Of a stretch of 25,563 nt of DNA, positions 6,071-11,147 are shown piece after piece. Origin of the DNA: a virus. How positions within the stretch are numbered: position 1 is the stretch's first letter; every line of letters begins with the position of its first letter. Position numbers and translations under genes: made by a program. The stretch spans positions 1-25,563 of IMG/VR virus record IMGVR_UViG_3300040808_001057. One strand, written 5' to 3'. The notes beneath the pieces were generated by a model that saw only the letters and a list, made by a program, of their open reading frames with translations, ran no database searches and was not told the origin of the DNA.

Positions 6071-6192
6071 TCCTCCTTTGCGTAGTTATCCCAGTTGATG
6101 TCATTAAAGATGTCAGTGATCTCTTGTAGAAGAGCATCAAAGTCCATGTTGACCGCACCTGAAGTGTCTACGTTTTCTTTTTCTTTACTCAT
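6052..6192 (-). CDS. 46-aa acidic micro-ORF
   Basis: The frame encodes MSKEKENVDTSGAVNMDFDA, then an acidic amphipathic helix LLQEITDIFNDINWDNYAKE. The ATG overlaps the stop of the 23-aa ORF by ATGA. The chain of overlapping starts from 6543 down to here is the main evidence. It converges on and overlaps the plus-strand gene. Function unknown. Confidence 0.55.
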   Translation of the reverse strand: MSKEKENVDTSGAVNMDFDALLQEITDIFNDINWDNYAKEDQEPLS

Positions 6193-6260
6193 GATTTAGG
6201 AATAGGCGAGCATTGCCCAGTGCATCCACCCGATGCGTTACAGTTAATACATTCAGTCAT
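6189..6260 (-). CDS. 23-aa cysteine-rich micro-ORF
   Basis: The peptide MTECINCNASGGCTGQCSPI has four cysteines as C-x2-C-x5-C-x3-C, a spacing able to bind zinc or an iron-sulfur cluster. Its ATG overlaps the end of the DUF1599-like gene by 8 nt and its stop overlaps the next ATG by ATGA. Very short, so the claim rests on the overlap pattern and the cysteines. Confidence 0.45.
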   Translation of the reverse strand: MTECINCNASGGCTGQCSPIPKS

Positions 6261-6543
6261 CTTTCTCGTCGTAGCGTTTCATCGCCAGGAGCCCGTAACC
6301 TACAATGTCCTGCCACGGATTCTCACTGAAAGCTTTTGGGTCGTTAGCGATTCGGAATAGTTTATCTAGTATACGAGCGATTGTCAATAGATCATCATAT
6401 TGATTTAATTGTATACCATTAGGGAACATCTGACGAAGGCACTCCCCACTACGTCCGAAGGAATCACCGTAGGCATTTTGTTTAGCTTGTACTAGCTGCC
6501 CTACGTCCCAGCCAATACTGTCGTAACTGTCACTCGATTTCAT
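6253..6543 (-). CDS. DUF1599-like protein (nucleotide-metabolism associated)
   Basis: The 96-aa protein has QAKQNAYGDSFGRSGECL followed by DLLTIARILDKLFRIAND and an ENPWQDIVGYGLLA ending. The K-x-x-x-Y-G-D-S start, the central helix with R-x-x-D-K and the late D-I-V-G-Y helix resemble DUF1599 proteins, small all-helical relatives of MazG-type folds found near nucleotide-modification genes in phages. GAGG lies 9 nt before ATG 6543, which overlaps the upstream gene by 14 nt. Enzymatic activity is not established. Confidence 0.6.
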   Translation of the reverse strand: MKSSDSYDSIGWDVGQLVQAKQNAYGDSFGRSGECLRQMFPNGIQLNQYDDLLTIARILDKLFRIANDPKAFSENPWQDIVGYGLLAMKRYDEKDD

Positions 6544-6769
6544 TTAATAGTTCCTCTACCTGCTTTTTCATCTCCAAGCAAGCCATGTATGACCCTTTTG
6601 CAAAGTCTGCGGTGGATTCATTGCGGTCATTGACAGGGCACTTATTATACAAATCAATCCAATAGGCTGCATGTTCCGAGATGCATTTCTTTACCTCGTT
6701 CAACGTCAAAGAGCAATACGACTCTTTCTTCGTCGCTTCTGTTGTATGCTGAGTGTTCTTGTGTGTCAT
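6530..6769 (-). CDS. 79-aa hypothetical helical protein overlapping the hydroxylase gene
   Basis: The C-terminal two thirds (AAYWIDLYNKCP, then SYMACLEMKKQVEELLNE) looks like a normal helical protein and its stop overlaps the next ATG. The N-terminal part is less convincing, since from ATG 6769 it overlaps the end of the hydroxylase gene by 116 bp. No other in-frame ATG lies before residue 60, so either this long overlap is real or a TTG (for instance around LTLNEVKK) is used. Function unknown. Confidence 0.5.
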   Translation of the reverse strand: MTHKNTQHTTEATKKESYCSLTLNEVKKCISEHAAYWIDLYNKCPVNDRNESTADFAKGSYMACLEMKKQVEELLNEIE

Positions 6770-7145
6770 CGAATAATAGTAGTTGTCCTGGCTCCCAGGA
6801 GATAAGTTTCTTGTTTACTATCATACCACAGTCGTCAGGTATTTTTATACCTAAATGATATCTGTATACTTGATCAGTAAACCCTGTGTGCGGAGCAATC
6901 TCTGTCCCAGGCTTTAGAATAGAGAATGATGCATTGACGAGTCCTGGGATATCCTTAAGTAACTCCCAAGTCTTCGGGCATAACTTAATACCGTCTTCAA
7001 AGACTTGATCAAAAAAAAGAAACGGGAAGACATCCCAATCCCCCGTGTAGAGATCTCTTTCAAAGTAAGGCGTGGCACCATGAATTTTGAGATACTCTTC
7101 AAGGATGTCTTCCCAGTGTTCCTTTAGTTTTTCTACCCAGGTCAT
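6654..7145 (-). CDS. Aspartyl/asparaginyl beta-hydroxylase-like 2-oxoglutarate dioxygenase
   Basis: The 163-aa protein has the features of the AspH family: ILKPGTEIAPHTG with iron ligand His86, YRYHLGI with Arg95, a WEPGQLLLFDDTQEHSAYN block with His131, and RVVLLFDV with the 2-oxoglutarate-binding Arg141. It should hydroxylate a side chain, probably of a protein, using iron and 2-oxoglutarate, but the target is unknown. The TATAAT box 5 nt before ATG 7145 lies one base from the CCA end of tRNA-Arg. It is the first message gene after the RNA operon. Confidence 0.85.
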   Translation of the reverse strand: MTWVEKLKEHWEDILEEYLKIHGATPYFERDLYTGDWDVFPFLFFDQVFEDGIKLCPKTWELLKDIPGLVNASFSILKPGTEIAPHTGFTDQVYRYHLGIKIPDDCGMIVNKKLISWEPGQLLLFDDTQEHSAYNRSDEERVVLLFDVERGKEMHLGTCSLLD

Positions 7146-7150
7146 GCCTT

Positions 7151-7156
7151 ATTATA
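7151..7156 (-). promoter_or_regulatory. TATAAT box 5 nt before hydroxylase ATG
   Basis: TATAAT, AAGGC, ATG. A 15-bp block across box and ATG (7143-7157) is identical at 13454-13468 in front of the recombinase gene. The AAGG is too close to the ATG to be a normal Shine-Dalgarno. Confidence 0.6.
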
Positions 7157-7157
7157 G

Positions 7158-7233
<76 letters not shown>

Positions 7234-7239
7234 GTTGTA

Positions 7240-7316
7240 TGGTCGGGGTGAAAGGATTCGAACCTTCGACCTTCCGCTCCCAAAGCGGACGCGCTACCAA
7301 GCTGCGCCACACCCCG
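7240..7316 (-). tRNA. tRNA-Pro(UGG)
   Basis: A 77-nt cloverleaf with encoded CCA. Acceptor CGGGGTG/CACCCCG has C1-G72 as usual for proline tRNA, and the anticodon loop TTTGGGA gives UGG. The 5' end directly abuts the stop codon of the 30-aa ORF. Confidence 0.95.
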
Positions 7317-7409
7317 TTACATGTTACACGCTTTAAAAGAGAATAACACAAATAGAATAATATAAAAACCTACCCAGCAACCGCCGTTGTATTCTTCTTT
7401 TACTTGCAT
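7317..7409 (-). CDS. 30-aa single-helix membrane micro-ORF between tRNAs
   Basis: Between tRNA-Thr and tRNA-Pro, a frame starting ATG 7409 encodes MQVKEEYNGG, a hydrophobic helix (about residues 11-24, CWVGFYIILFVLFS) and a short KACNM tail. The TAA is directly followed by the first base of tRNA-Pro. ATATTATC lies just before the ATG, without Shine-Dalgarno. The other gaps in this RNA run are 0-7 nt, so a 107-nt gap with a clean membrane peptide looks selected. Confidence 0.5.
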   Translation of the reverse strand: MQVKEEYNGGCWVGFYIILFVLFSFKACNM

Positions 7410-7423
7410 GATAATATGTATGT

Positions 7424-7498
7424 TGGAGCCAGATGTCAGACTTGAACTGACGACCGCTGCTTTACAAAAGCAGTGCTCTACCACTGAGCTAATCTGGC
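7424..7498 (-). tRNA. tRNA-Thr(UGU)
   Basis: A 75-nt cloverleaf with encoded CCA. Acceptor GCCAGAT/ATCTGGC, anticodon loop TTTGTAA (UGU), T-loop TTCAAGT. The discriminator is U, which is fine for threonine. Confidence 0.95.
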
Positions 7499-7503
7499 GT
7501 GTA

Positions 7504-7615
7504 TGGTGGAGGTGGCGCGAATCGAACGCGCGTCCAGGAAGAACGTAGAACTTTAACCTGTGGGCTATAATCGTCCCGCTTTCGCTGTCCAACCTGTCGA
7601 TACCGTTTCACCCCC
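7504..7615 (-). ncRNA. ssrA: Miniature tmRNA-like RNA (112 nt)
   Basis: Both ends are those of a tmRNA. The 5' end reads GGGGGTGAAACGGTATCGAC, with the tmRNA D-loop analogue. The 3' end has GGAC, a T-arm (stem GCGCG/CGCGC, loop TTCGATT) and CACCTCCACCA. The acceptor stem pairs over 7 bp and includes G3-U70, the alanine identity pair of tmRNA, with discriminator A. In place of an anticodon arm, CAGG-TT-GGAC (nt 20-29) pairs with GTTC-TT-CCTG (72-81) as a P2-like helix. Only 42 nt remain inside, against roughly 250-300 in usual tmRNA. One frame there reads GCG AAA GCG GGA CGA TTA TAG, a possible short tag AKAGRL; this is uncertain. It is flanked by tRNAs with the same TACA-type spacers. Confidence 0.75.
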
Positions 7616-7621
7616 GATGTA

Positions 7622-7698
7622 TGGTAGGGATGGCGGGATTCGAACCCGCACTTGACAGATTTTAAGTCTGTTGCCTCTGCCGATTGGGCTACATCCCC
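7622..7698 (-). tRNA. tRNA-Leu(UAA), short variable loop
   Basis: A 77-nt cloverleaf with encoded CCA. Acceptor GGGGATG pairs with CATCCCT (G1-U72 wobble), U8-A9 are present, the anticodon stem ACAGA/TCTGT is perfect and loop CTTAAAA gives UAA for UUA codons. The variable loop is only CAAGT, whereas bacterial leucine tRNAs normally have a long variable arm, so the amino acid charged is less certain than the anticodon. It directly abuts tRNA-Asn with no spacer. Confidence 0.85.
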
Positions 7699-7774
7699 TG
7701 GCTCCCCGAGCAGGGTTCGAACCTGCGACACAGCGGTTAACAGCCGCTTGCTCTACCAACTGAGCTATCGGGGA
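7699..7774 (-). tRNA. tRNA-Asn(GUU)
   Basis: A 76-nt cloverleaf with encoded CCA. Acceptor TCCCCGA/TCGGGGA, anticodon loop CTGTTAA (GUU), discriminator G as expected for asparagine. Its first 10 bases overlap the end of the upstream 65-aa gene, whose TAG stop is U8-A9-G10 of the tRNA. Confidence 0.95.
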
Positions 7775-7962
7775 ATCAGGCAGTACGCCTCAAACGATTT
7801 CTGTCCTGCCTTCTTGCGGTCACGCTTCACTACAAAGAAGTTGGGATCAACACCCTTCTTCATACGAAACTTCTTGTAGTGCTCGATGTATTCCTCAGCT
7901 TTCTTCTCGTTGCGGAAGAAGCCGAAAGTAATCTTATCAGACTTCTTCAGCTTGATCGACAT
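7765..7962 (-). CDS. 65-aa basic protein ending inside tRNA-Asn
   Basis: From ATG 7962 the product is MSIKLKKSDKITFGFFRNEK followed by a helix KKAEEYIEHYKKF and a basic strand (FFVVKRDRKK). GGAGG lies 6 nt before this ATG; the earlier ATGs at 7980 and 7968 are less well placed. It overlaps the upstream 69-aa gene by 26 nt and its stop codon lies in the tRNA-Asn sequence. The alpha/beta pattern and charge would fit RNA binding, but no family is recognised. Confidence 0.65.
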   Translation of the reverse strand: MSIKLKKSDKITFGFFRNEKKAEEYIEHYKKFRMKKGVDPNFFVVKRDRKKAGQKSFEAYCLIPR

Positions 7963-8146
7963 CCTCATCCTCCAGGCCAAGAAGTCCTTTTAGATCGACG
8001 ATAGCCTGAGCAACGGAGTCCTGCTGGCTTTTTGCATTTCCAAGTTGGGCTTCCATCTGCTCGACGGCTCGACCAATTTGCTCTTGCGCTTGTTCAGCCC
8101 CCTCAAGGGCTTCGGAAAGGTATTTTTCTGCTAGTTTAGTATCCAT
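7937..8146 (-). CDS. 69-aa coiled-coil protein
   Basis: The sequence MDTKLAEKYLSEALEGAEQA and the following QIGRAVEQMEAQLGNAKSQQ stretch has heptad-like hydrophobic spacing, giving one long amphipathic helix up to about residue 56, then an acidic tail (GLEDEDVDQAEEV). A coiled-coil oligomer is likely. The start at 8146 avoids the overlap with tRNA-Ile that the longer frame would have. No Shine-Dalgarno is visible; the leader is AT-rich. Function unknown. Confidence 0.65.
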   Translation of the reverse strand: MDTKLAEKYLSEALEGAEQAQEQIGRAVEQMEAQLGNAKSQQDSVAQAIVDLKGLLGLEDEDVDQAEEV

Positions 8147-8169
8147 AATAATTAATTTGGTTTGGTGTT

Positions 8170-8245
8170 TGGTCCTCCAGGGTGGAATCGAACCACCTAC
8201 CAATGCTTTATAAGAACACTGCTCTGACCAATGAGCTACTGGAGG
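8170..8245 (-). tRNA. tRNA-Ile(UAU)
   Basis: A 76-nt cloverleaf with encoded CCA. Acceptor CCTCCAG/CTGGAGG is perfect, the anticodon loop CTTATAA gives UAU for AUA codons, and the T-arm GGTGG/CCACC is perfect. The anticodon stem has two wobble pairs. The first tRNA of the operon. Confidence 0.9.
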
Positions 8246-8256
8246 GTGGTCTGGTA

Positions 8257-8306
8257 TCGAGGAGGTGTGTTCTGACAGCGGTGGTTACCCACTCGCTCCT
8301 CCTCGA
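8257..8306 (-). ncRNA. Structured 50-nt leader of the tRNA operon
   Basis: In minus-strand RNA, TCGAGGAGG pairs with CCTCCTCGA (8298-8306 with 8257-8265, 9 bp). Inside, AGCG-A-GTGG pairs with CCAC-CGCT around a GTAA (GNRA) tetraloop, with one bulged A. An 11-nt single-stranded bulge (GTCAGAACACA) lies on the 3' side only. The TATAAT box at 8313-8318 places transcription start at or just before this helix, so it would be the 5' end of the operon transcript. It may protect the 5' end, guide tRNA processing, or be an independent small RNA. Confidence 0.6.
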
Positions 8307-8312
8307 CATTAC

Positions 8313-8318
8313 ATTATA
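8313..8318 (-). promoter_or_regulatory. TATAAT box of the tRNA/tmRNA operon
   Basis: Minus-strand GGTATAATG lies 19 nt after the stop codon of the unfoldase gene and 6 nt before the 8257-8306 hairpin. No TTGACA-like -35 is seen 17 nt upstream. Confidence 0.55.
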
Positions 8319-8336
8319 CCCCAGTCTTCAGAGATT

Positions 8337-9692
8337 TCATACGGAAGAGACGTTATATTTTTCGGTGTCGATGATTTTCACCTCACCTCGCACGATCCTG
8401 GGCTTGTAGAACTCATCACCATTTTTGGGGACAAGCTCGTTCAGGATGGCATCTGCAACCTTATCGGAGACGTTGTTCTTGATGAACCTAGCAATGTTTC
8501 TGGCTCCATACTCGCGGGAGTACCCCTTGTCCGCAACAAACTCTACAAGAGCATGAGTGGTCATGATGGGTAGCTTCTCCAAGTGTAGAGCAGCAATATC
8601 CTTCACATCCTTTTTAGAAAGTGGTTTGAACACTACAGTATCATCAATACGGTTCAGGAACTCTGGGCTGAAGTGTCTCTTAACAGACTTCTTGATAACA
8701 CTCTCGCTAACAGAATCGGAAACTTCTTCTTTACTAGACATGAAGCCAACAGACTCCCGCTTGATCTCTCCAACACCCTGGTTAGATGTAAAGATAAAGA
8801 TCGACTGGGAAAAGTCTAGAACCTGTCCCATGTTATCAGTACAGGTGCCGTCATCAAGAAGACTCAGCAAGAAATCGTACAGCTTATGGTGAGCCTTCTC
8901 GATCTCATCGAACAAGAACACCCAACTGTTACTCTTCTCTGCCTTCTCAGCCAGCAGAGACTTCTCTGTGTGACCTACATAGCCTGGAGGAGATCCGATA
9001 AGCTTGGCGTACTCATGCCCACCAGCATACTCAGCGCAGTTGATCTTGTAGAAGTTACCACTGAACTTCTCTCCCAGCAGCTTTGCAAGTTGCGTCTTAC
9101 CCACGCCTGTAGGGCCGACAAAGAGAAACGAGGACTGTCCAGAGAGTCCAGAGGCCATAAGCTTCAGAGAGCGCATCAGAGCCTTGATAGCAGCCTCCTG
9201 GCCCACAATGTTCTCTAGCAGATAATCTTCCAACCTCTTCAATTCCTCGATTGACGACAAAGCCACGGGAAGCTGTACGCTCTCTTCAGTCTCCCTCTGA
9301 GTTACCCCCAGAAGCTGCTCCTTCAATCTAGCTATAGCATTATTATTACTAGGGTCCTTGAAGAAGGTCTCAGAATTTAGGTCTTCACAGATGAAGTTAA
9401 GAGAGAAGGGTGGATACATTCGGATGATAGCTTCATATGCGGCATCCACACCCTCCTGCATCAACTCAATGTCATCATCGGGAAAAAGTTCAAAGAAAGC
9501 ATCAACGTCTATGAGAAACTTTCTGACAATGAACGTCTTGTACTCATCGAACTTAATCGGCTGTGCCTCTGTTCTAATCTTTTCTCGAAGCTGATTGTAC
9601 AACTCCATCTCCTCTTCCACAACAAGACCTTTGAGGTTAAGGATTACATCAAGCTCAGGGCATACAACCCTATATGTTTTGCGCTCACTCAT
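8337..9692 (-). CDS. Single-ring ClpA/ClpX-like AAA+ unfoldase with ClpP-docking loop
   Basis: The 451-aa protein has a C-terminal AAA+ module of the ClpA/B D2 type: Walker A GPTGVGKT (193-200), pore loop GYVG (237-240), Walker B FLFDEIE (259-265), sensor 1 TSN (302-304), arginine finger in FLNRID (R348) and sensor 2 GAR (396-398). VGF at 315-317 sits where ClpA has IGL and ClpX has IGF, the loop that docks onto ClpP; ClpB lacks it. The first 150 residues are a helical domain I do not recognise, perhaps for substrate choice. No ClpP gene is in the window, so host ClpP would be the partner. The ATG overlaps the upstream gene by 8 nt. Confidence 0.85.
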   Translation of the reverse strand: MSERKTYRVVCPELDVILNLKGLVVEEEMELYNQLREKIRTEAQPIKFDEYKTFIVRKFLIDVDAFFELFPDDDIELMQEGVDAAYEAIIRMYPPFSLNFICEDLNSETFFKDPSNNNAIARLKEQLLGVTQRETEESVQLPVALSSIEELKRLEDYLLENIVGQEAAIKALMRSLKLMASGLSGQSSFLFVGPTGVGKTQLAKLLGEKFSGNFYKINCAEYAGGHEYAKLIGSPPGYVGHTEKSLLAEKAEKSNSWVFLFDEIEKAHHKLYDFLLSLLDDGTCTDNMGQVLDFSQSIFIFTSNQGVGEIKRESVGFMSSKEEVSDSVSESVIKKSVKRHFSPEFLNRIDDTVVFKPLSKKDVKDIAALHLEKLPIMTTHALVEFVADKGYSREYGARNIARFIKNNVSDKVADAILNELVPKNGDEFYKPRIVRGEVKIIDTEKYNVSSV

Positions 9693-10023
9693 TTAATAAA
9701 TTGTCTAATTCGCTGAATACAGAATTTTCGGAACCTTTAGAAGCCTTGGTGATGTTGTCACCTTTAGACTCCTCCATTTTTACAACTAGGTTGAGTATCT
9801 TGACCACATTATTCTTAGATGCTTGAGCTACTTTAAGTGCATCAACCATCAGACTCTTAGCAGTAGAGTCCTGTGGATTATCGTCAACCATGCCTCTGAA
9901 AAATCTATGAGCATCGAGAGCCAGCTTCCTGTCTTCTCCTGCCTCATCAATCAACTTCTTAGCAATTCTCTGAATCCTGGTGGGGCCGAGGATCGCGTTC
10001 TTGGGGACATAATTTGTTGGCAT
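9685..10023 (-). CDS. Helical protein, possible terminase small subunit
   Basis: The 112-aa protein starts MPTNYVPKNAILGPTRIQRI and has a long helical hairpin (LALDAHRFFRGMVDDNPQD, then SLMVDALKVAQASKNNVVKI) with an acidic tail. This resembles the central helical hairpin of T4 gp16-type small terminase proteins, but the match is only in pattern. If right, it would form a ring that presents DNA to the large terminase; that gene is not in the window. AAGGAGGG lies 8 nt before the ATG, the strongest ribosome site around, suggesting high expression. Confidence 0.4.
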   Translation of the reverse strand: MPTNYVPKNAILGPTRIQRIAKKLIDEAGEDRKLALDAHRFFRGMVDDNPQDSTAKSLMVDALKVAQASKNNVVKILNLVVKMEESKGDNITKASKGSENSVFSELDNLLNE

Positions 10024-10024
10024 G

Positions 10025-10156
10025 TCAATTTCCCTCCTTATTATCTAGGGACTCTGCGATCTTTTTTTGTACATACCAAGTAACAATGTCTTCCCACTCG
10101 CCATGAGTTAGCTCTAGGCCGAAGGGCTTCCAGGGTAGAATCTCATTTTTTAGCAT
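10025..10156 (-). CDS. 43-aa micro-ORF
   Basis: The frame from ATG 10156 encodes MLKNEILPWKPFGLELTHGE followed by WEDIVTWYVQKKIAESLDNK. It has a tryptophan-rich, protein-like composition and an AGGTGA ribosome site 5 nt upstream. It overlaps the end of the 82-aa gene by 14 nt and its end contains the ribosome site of the next gene. It fills an otherwise empty gap in a region without gaps. No family recognised. Confidence 0.6.
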   Translation of the reverse strand: MLKNEILPWKPFGLELTHGEWEDIVTWYVQKKIAESLDNKEGN

Positions 10157-10391
10157 TAGGATCACCTAGGATTTCAACAAATGCCAGATGTGCATCCTTC
10201 ATCTCAACCCCTGGAGGTAGATCGAATGATGTTTTGGTATCTCTAATTGCTTGAACAATGTCTACCTTTTCTGGGTATTCCATCTCTAGCTCTAGATGAA
10301 CCTTAAGTGTTCTGTTAATTAGATCCCTGCGCCTATTCTTGGCAGTGAAATCCAACTTAGTCTTTTCTTGCTTGCTAAACCAATTCTTCAT
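10143..10391 (-). CDS. 82-aa hypothetical protein
   Basis: A basic N-terminal half (MKNWFSKQEKTKLDFTAKNR, RRDLINRTLKVHLELEMEYP) is followed by a helix and PPGVEMKDAHLAFVEILGDP. The ATG overlaps the oxygenase stop by ATGA. No family recognised. Confidence 0.65.
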   Translation of the reverse strand: MKNWFSKQEKTKLDFTAKNRRRDLINRTLKVHLELEMEYPEKVDIVQAIRDTKTSFDLPPGVEMKDAHLAFVEILGDPNAKK

Positions 10392-10990
10392 TTTATTGTT
10401 CCCGTATAGTGAATGACAAGAGCATATCTTGTGCCCTTTGTTATTTTATTCACTTGATGTTGTGTAAACCCGTCCCACACTAGGGCTGACCCAACTTCTT
10501 TCTCACCCCCTATCATAGTCTCTTCTCCCATAGAATTAAAAATGACAGTCTCTCCTCCTTCAAAATTATCATTAAGAAGGATCGCAGCAGTTGCTACGAT
10601 AGGTGGGCGGATGCCGTTAGGTCCTGAGTCCCAATCGCAGTGCGACTCGAAGAAGCCTCCTTCTTCATACTTCAAAATCCAGAACCCGTGGTGTCCTGTG
10701 ACCACATCGCATACCGTGTTAGACAAGCTCCAGTTGATATGCCTCAGGAAGCTCTCTCCGATAGAAAACAGGTCAGGAAGAACAGAGATGATCTTCTCAT
10801 CATTGTTCGTCCTGACCTTAGAAAATGGGTTGGCGATCTGATACTCAAGACACCAAGGATTGTAAGACCATTCAGATCGCTTCCCCCGTTCGTCAACCAA
10901 CTCCATGAGTGTTTTAGCACACTCTTCACTGATTACATTTTTTGCTGTCAGATAGGCGGGAGCAGGGTTATTTACTTTTACGTCTTGCAT
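10388..10990 (-). CDS. Prolyl-4-hydroxylase-like 2OG-Fe(II) oxygenase
   Basis: In the 200-aa form starting MQDVKVNN, the iron ligands are H117-x-D119 (in ESHCDWDSG) and His178 (GFTQHQVNKI), and Arg188 (KGTRYALVIHY) should bind 2-oxoglutarate. The ILLNDNFEGGETVIF strand is typical of the P4Hc domain. It should hydroxylate a protein or nucleic-acid substrate; the target is unknown. The frame also has ATG 11026 (12 residues longer, MSTKKRKSLRNS), which would overlap the 59-aa ORF by 59 instead of 23 bp. Neither start has a strong ribosome site. It is the second 2OG hydroxylase of the window. Confidence 0.8.
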   Translation of the reverse strand: MQDVKVNNPAPAYLTAKNVISEECAKTLMELVDERGKRSEWSYNPWCLEYQIANPFSKVRTNNDEKIISVLPDLFSIGESFLRHINWSLSNTVCDVVTGHHGFWILKYEEGGFFESHCDWDSGPNGIRPPIVATAAILLNDNFEGGETVIFNSMGEETMIGGEKEVGSALVWDGFTQHQVNKITKGTRYALVIHYTGTIK

Positions 10991-11147
10991 TGAATTTCTC
11001 AAACTCTTCCTCTTCTTCGTACTCATCGTGCTCGAAAGAGTTCATCACATTATAGGATTGATTGAGTTGAGTCTTCTTTGGTTTACGCTGTTTCTTTTTA
11101 CTAGAGGTGTTGTAGTCCTCTCTGTCTTTTCTATATGTGTGTCCCAT
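10968..11147 (-). CDS. 59-aa charge-segregated micro-protein
   Basis: The frame encodes a basic N-terminal half (MGHTYRKDREDYNTSSKKKQ, then RKPKKTQ) and a strongly acidic block (EHDEYEEEEEFE) with a short basic end (NARRKSK). It begins by TAATG overlap with the upstream gene and overlaps the start of the oxygenase in another frame, so translation is probably coupled on both sides. Likely disordered. No family recognised. Confidence 0.6.
   Translation of the reverse strand: MGHTYRKDREDYNTSSKKKQRKPKKTQLNQSYNVMNSFEHDEYEEEEEFEKFNARRKSK

Noticed and set aside
6646-6651. TATAAT inside the 79-aa gene
   Set aside because: It encodes Leu-Tyr-Asn-Lys in the middle of a helix and no start codon lies at the right distance.
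7504-7615. The tmRNA-like sequence as an attachment site or as a tRNA with an intron or long variable arm
   Set aside because: An attachment site would copy only one end, usually the 3' end, but both ends are present and pair. No anticodon stem-loop with U33 can be drawn, and there is no integrase in the window.
7489-7759. Open frames of 64-80 aa across tRNA-Asn, tRNA-Leu and the tmRNA-like RNA
   Set aside because: They run through tRNA sequences and have no protein-like pattern or start site; the RNA genes explain the region.
8182-9594. Plus-strand open frames antisense to the unfoldase gene
   Set aside because: No ribosome sites, poor composition, and the minus strand carries a complete AAA+ gene.
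11049-11054. TATAAT three nt before an in-frame ATG at 11045 as a promoter for a 25-aa ORF
   Set aside because: The box is part of an uninterrupted 59-aa frame that starts with a TAATG overlap at 11147, and the spacing (3 nt) differs from the other boxes. A secondary promoter is not excluded.
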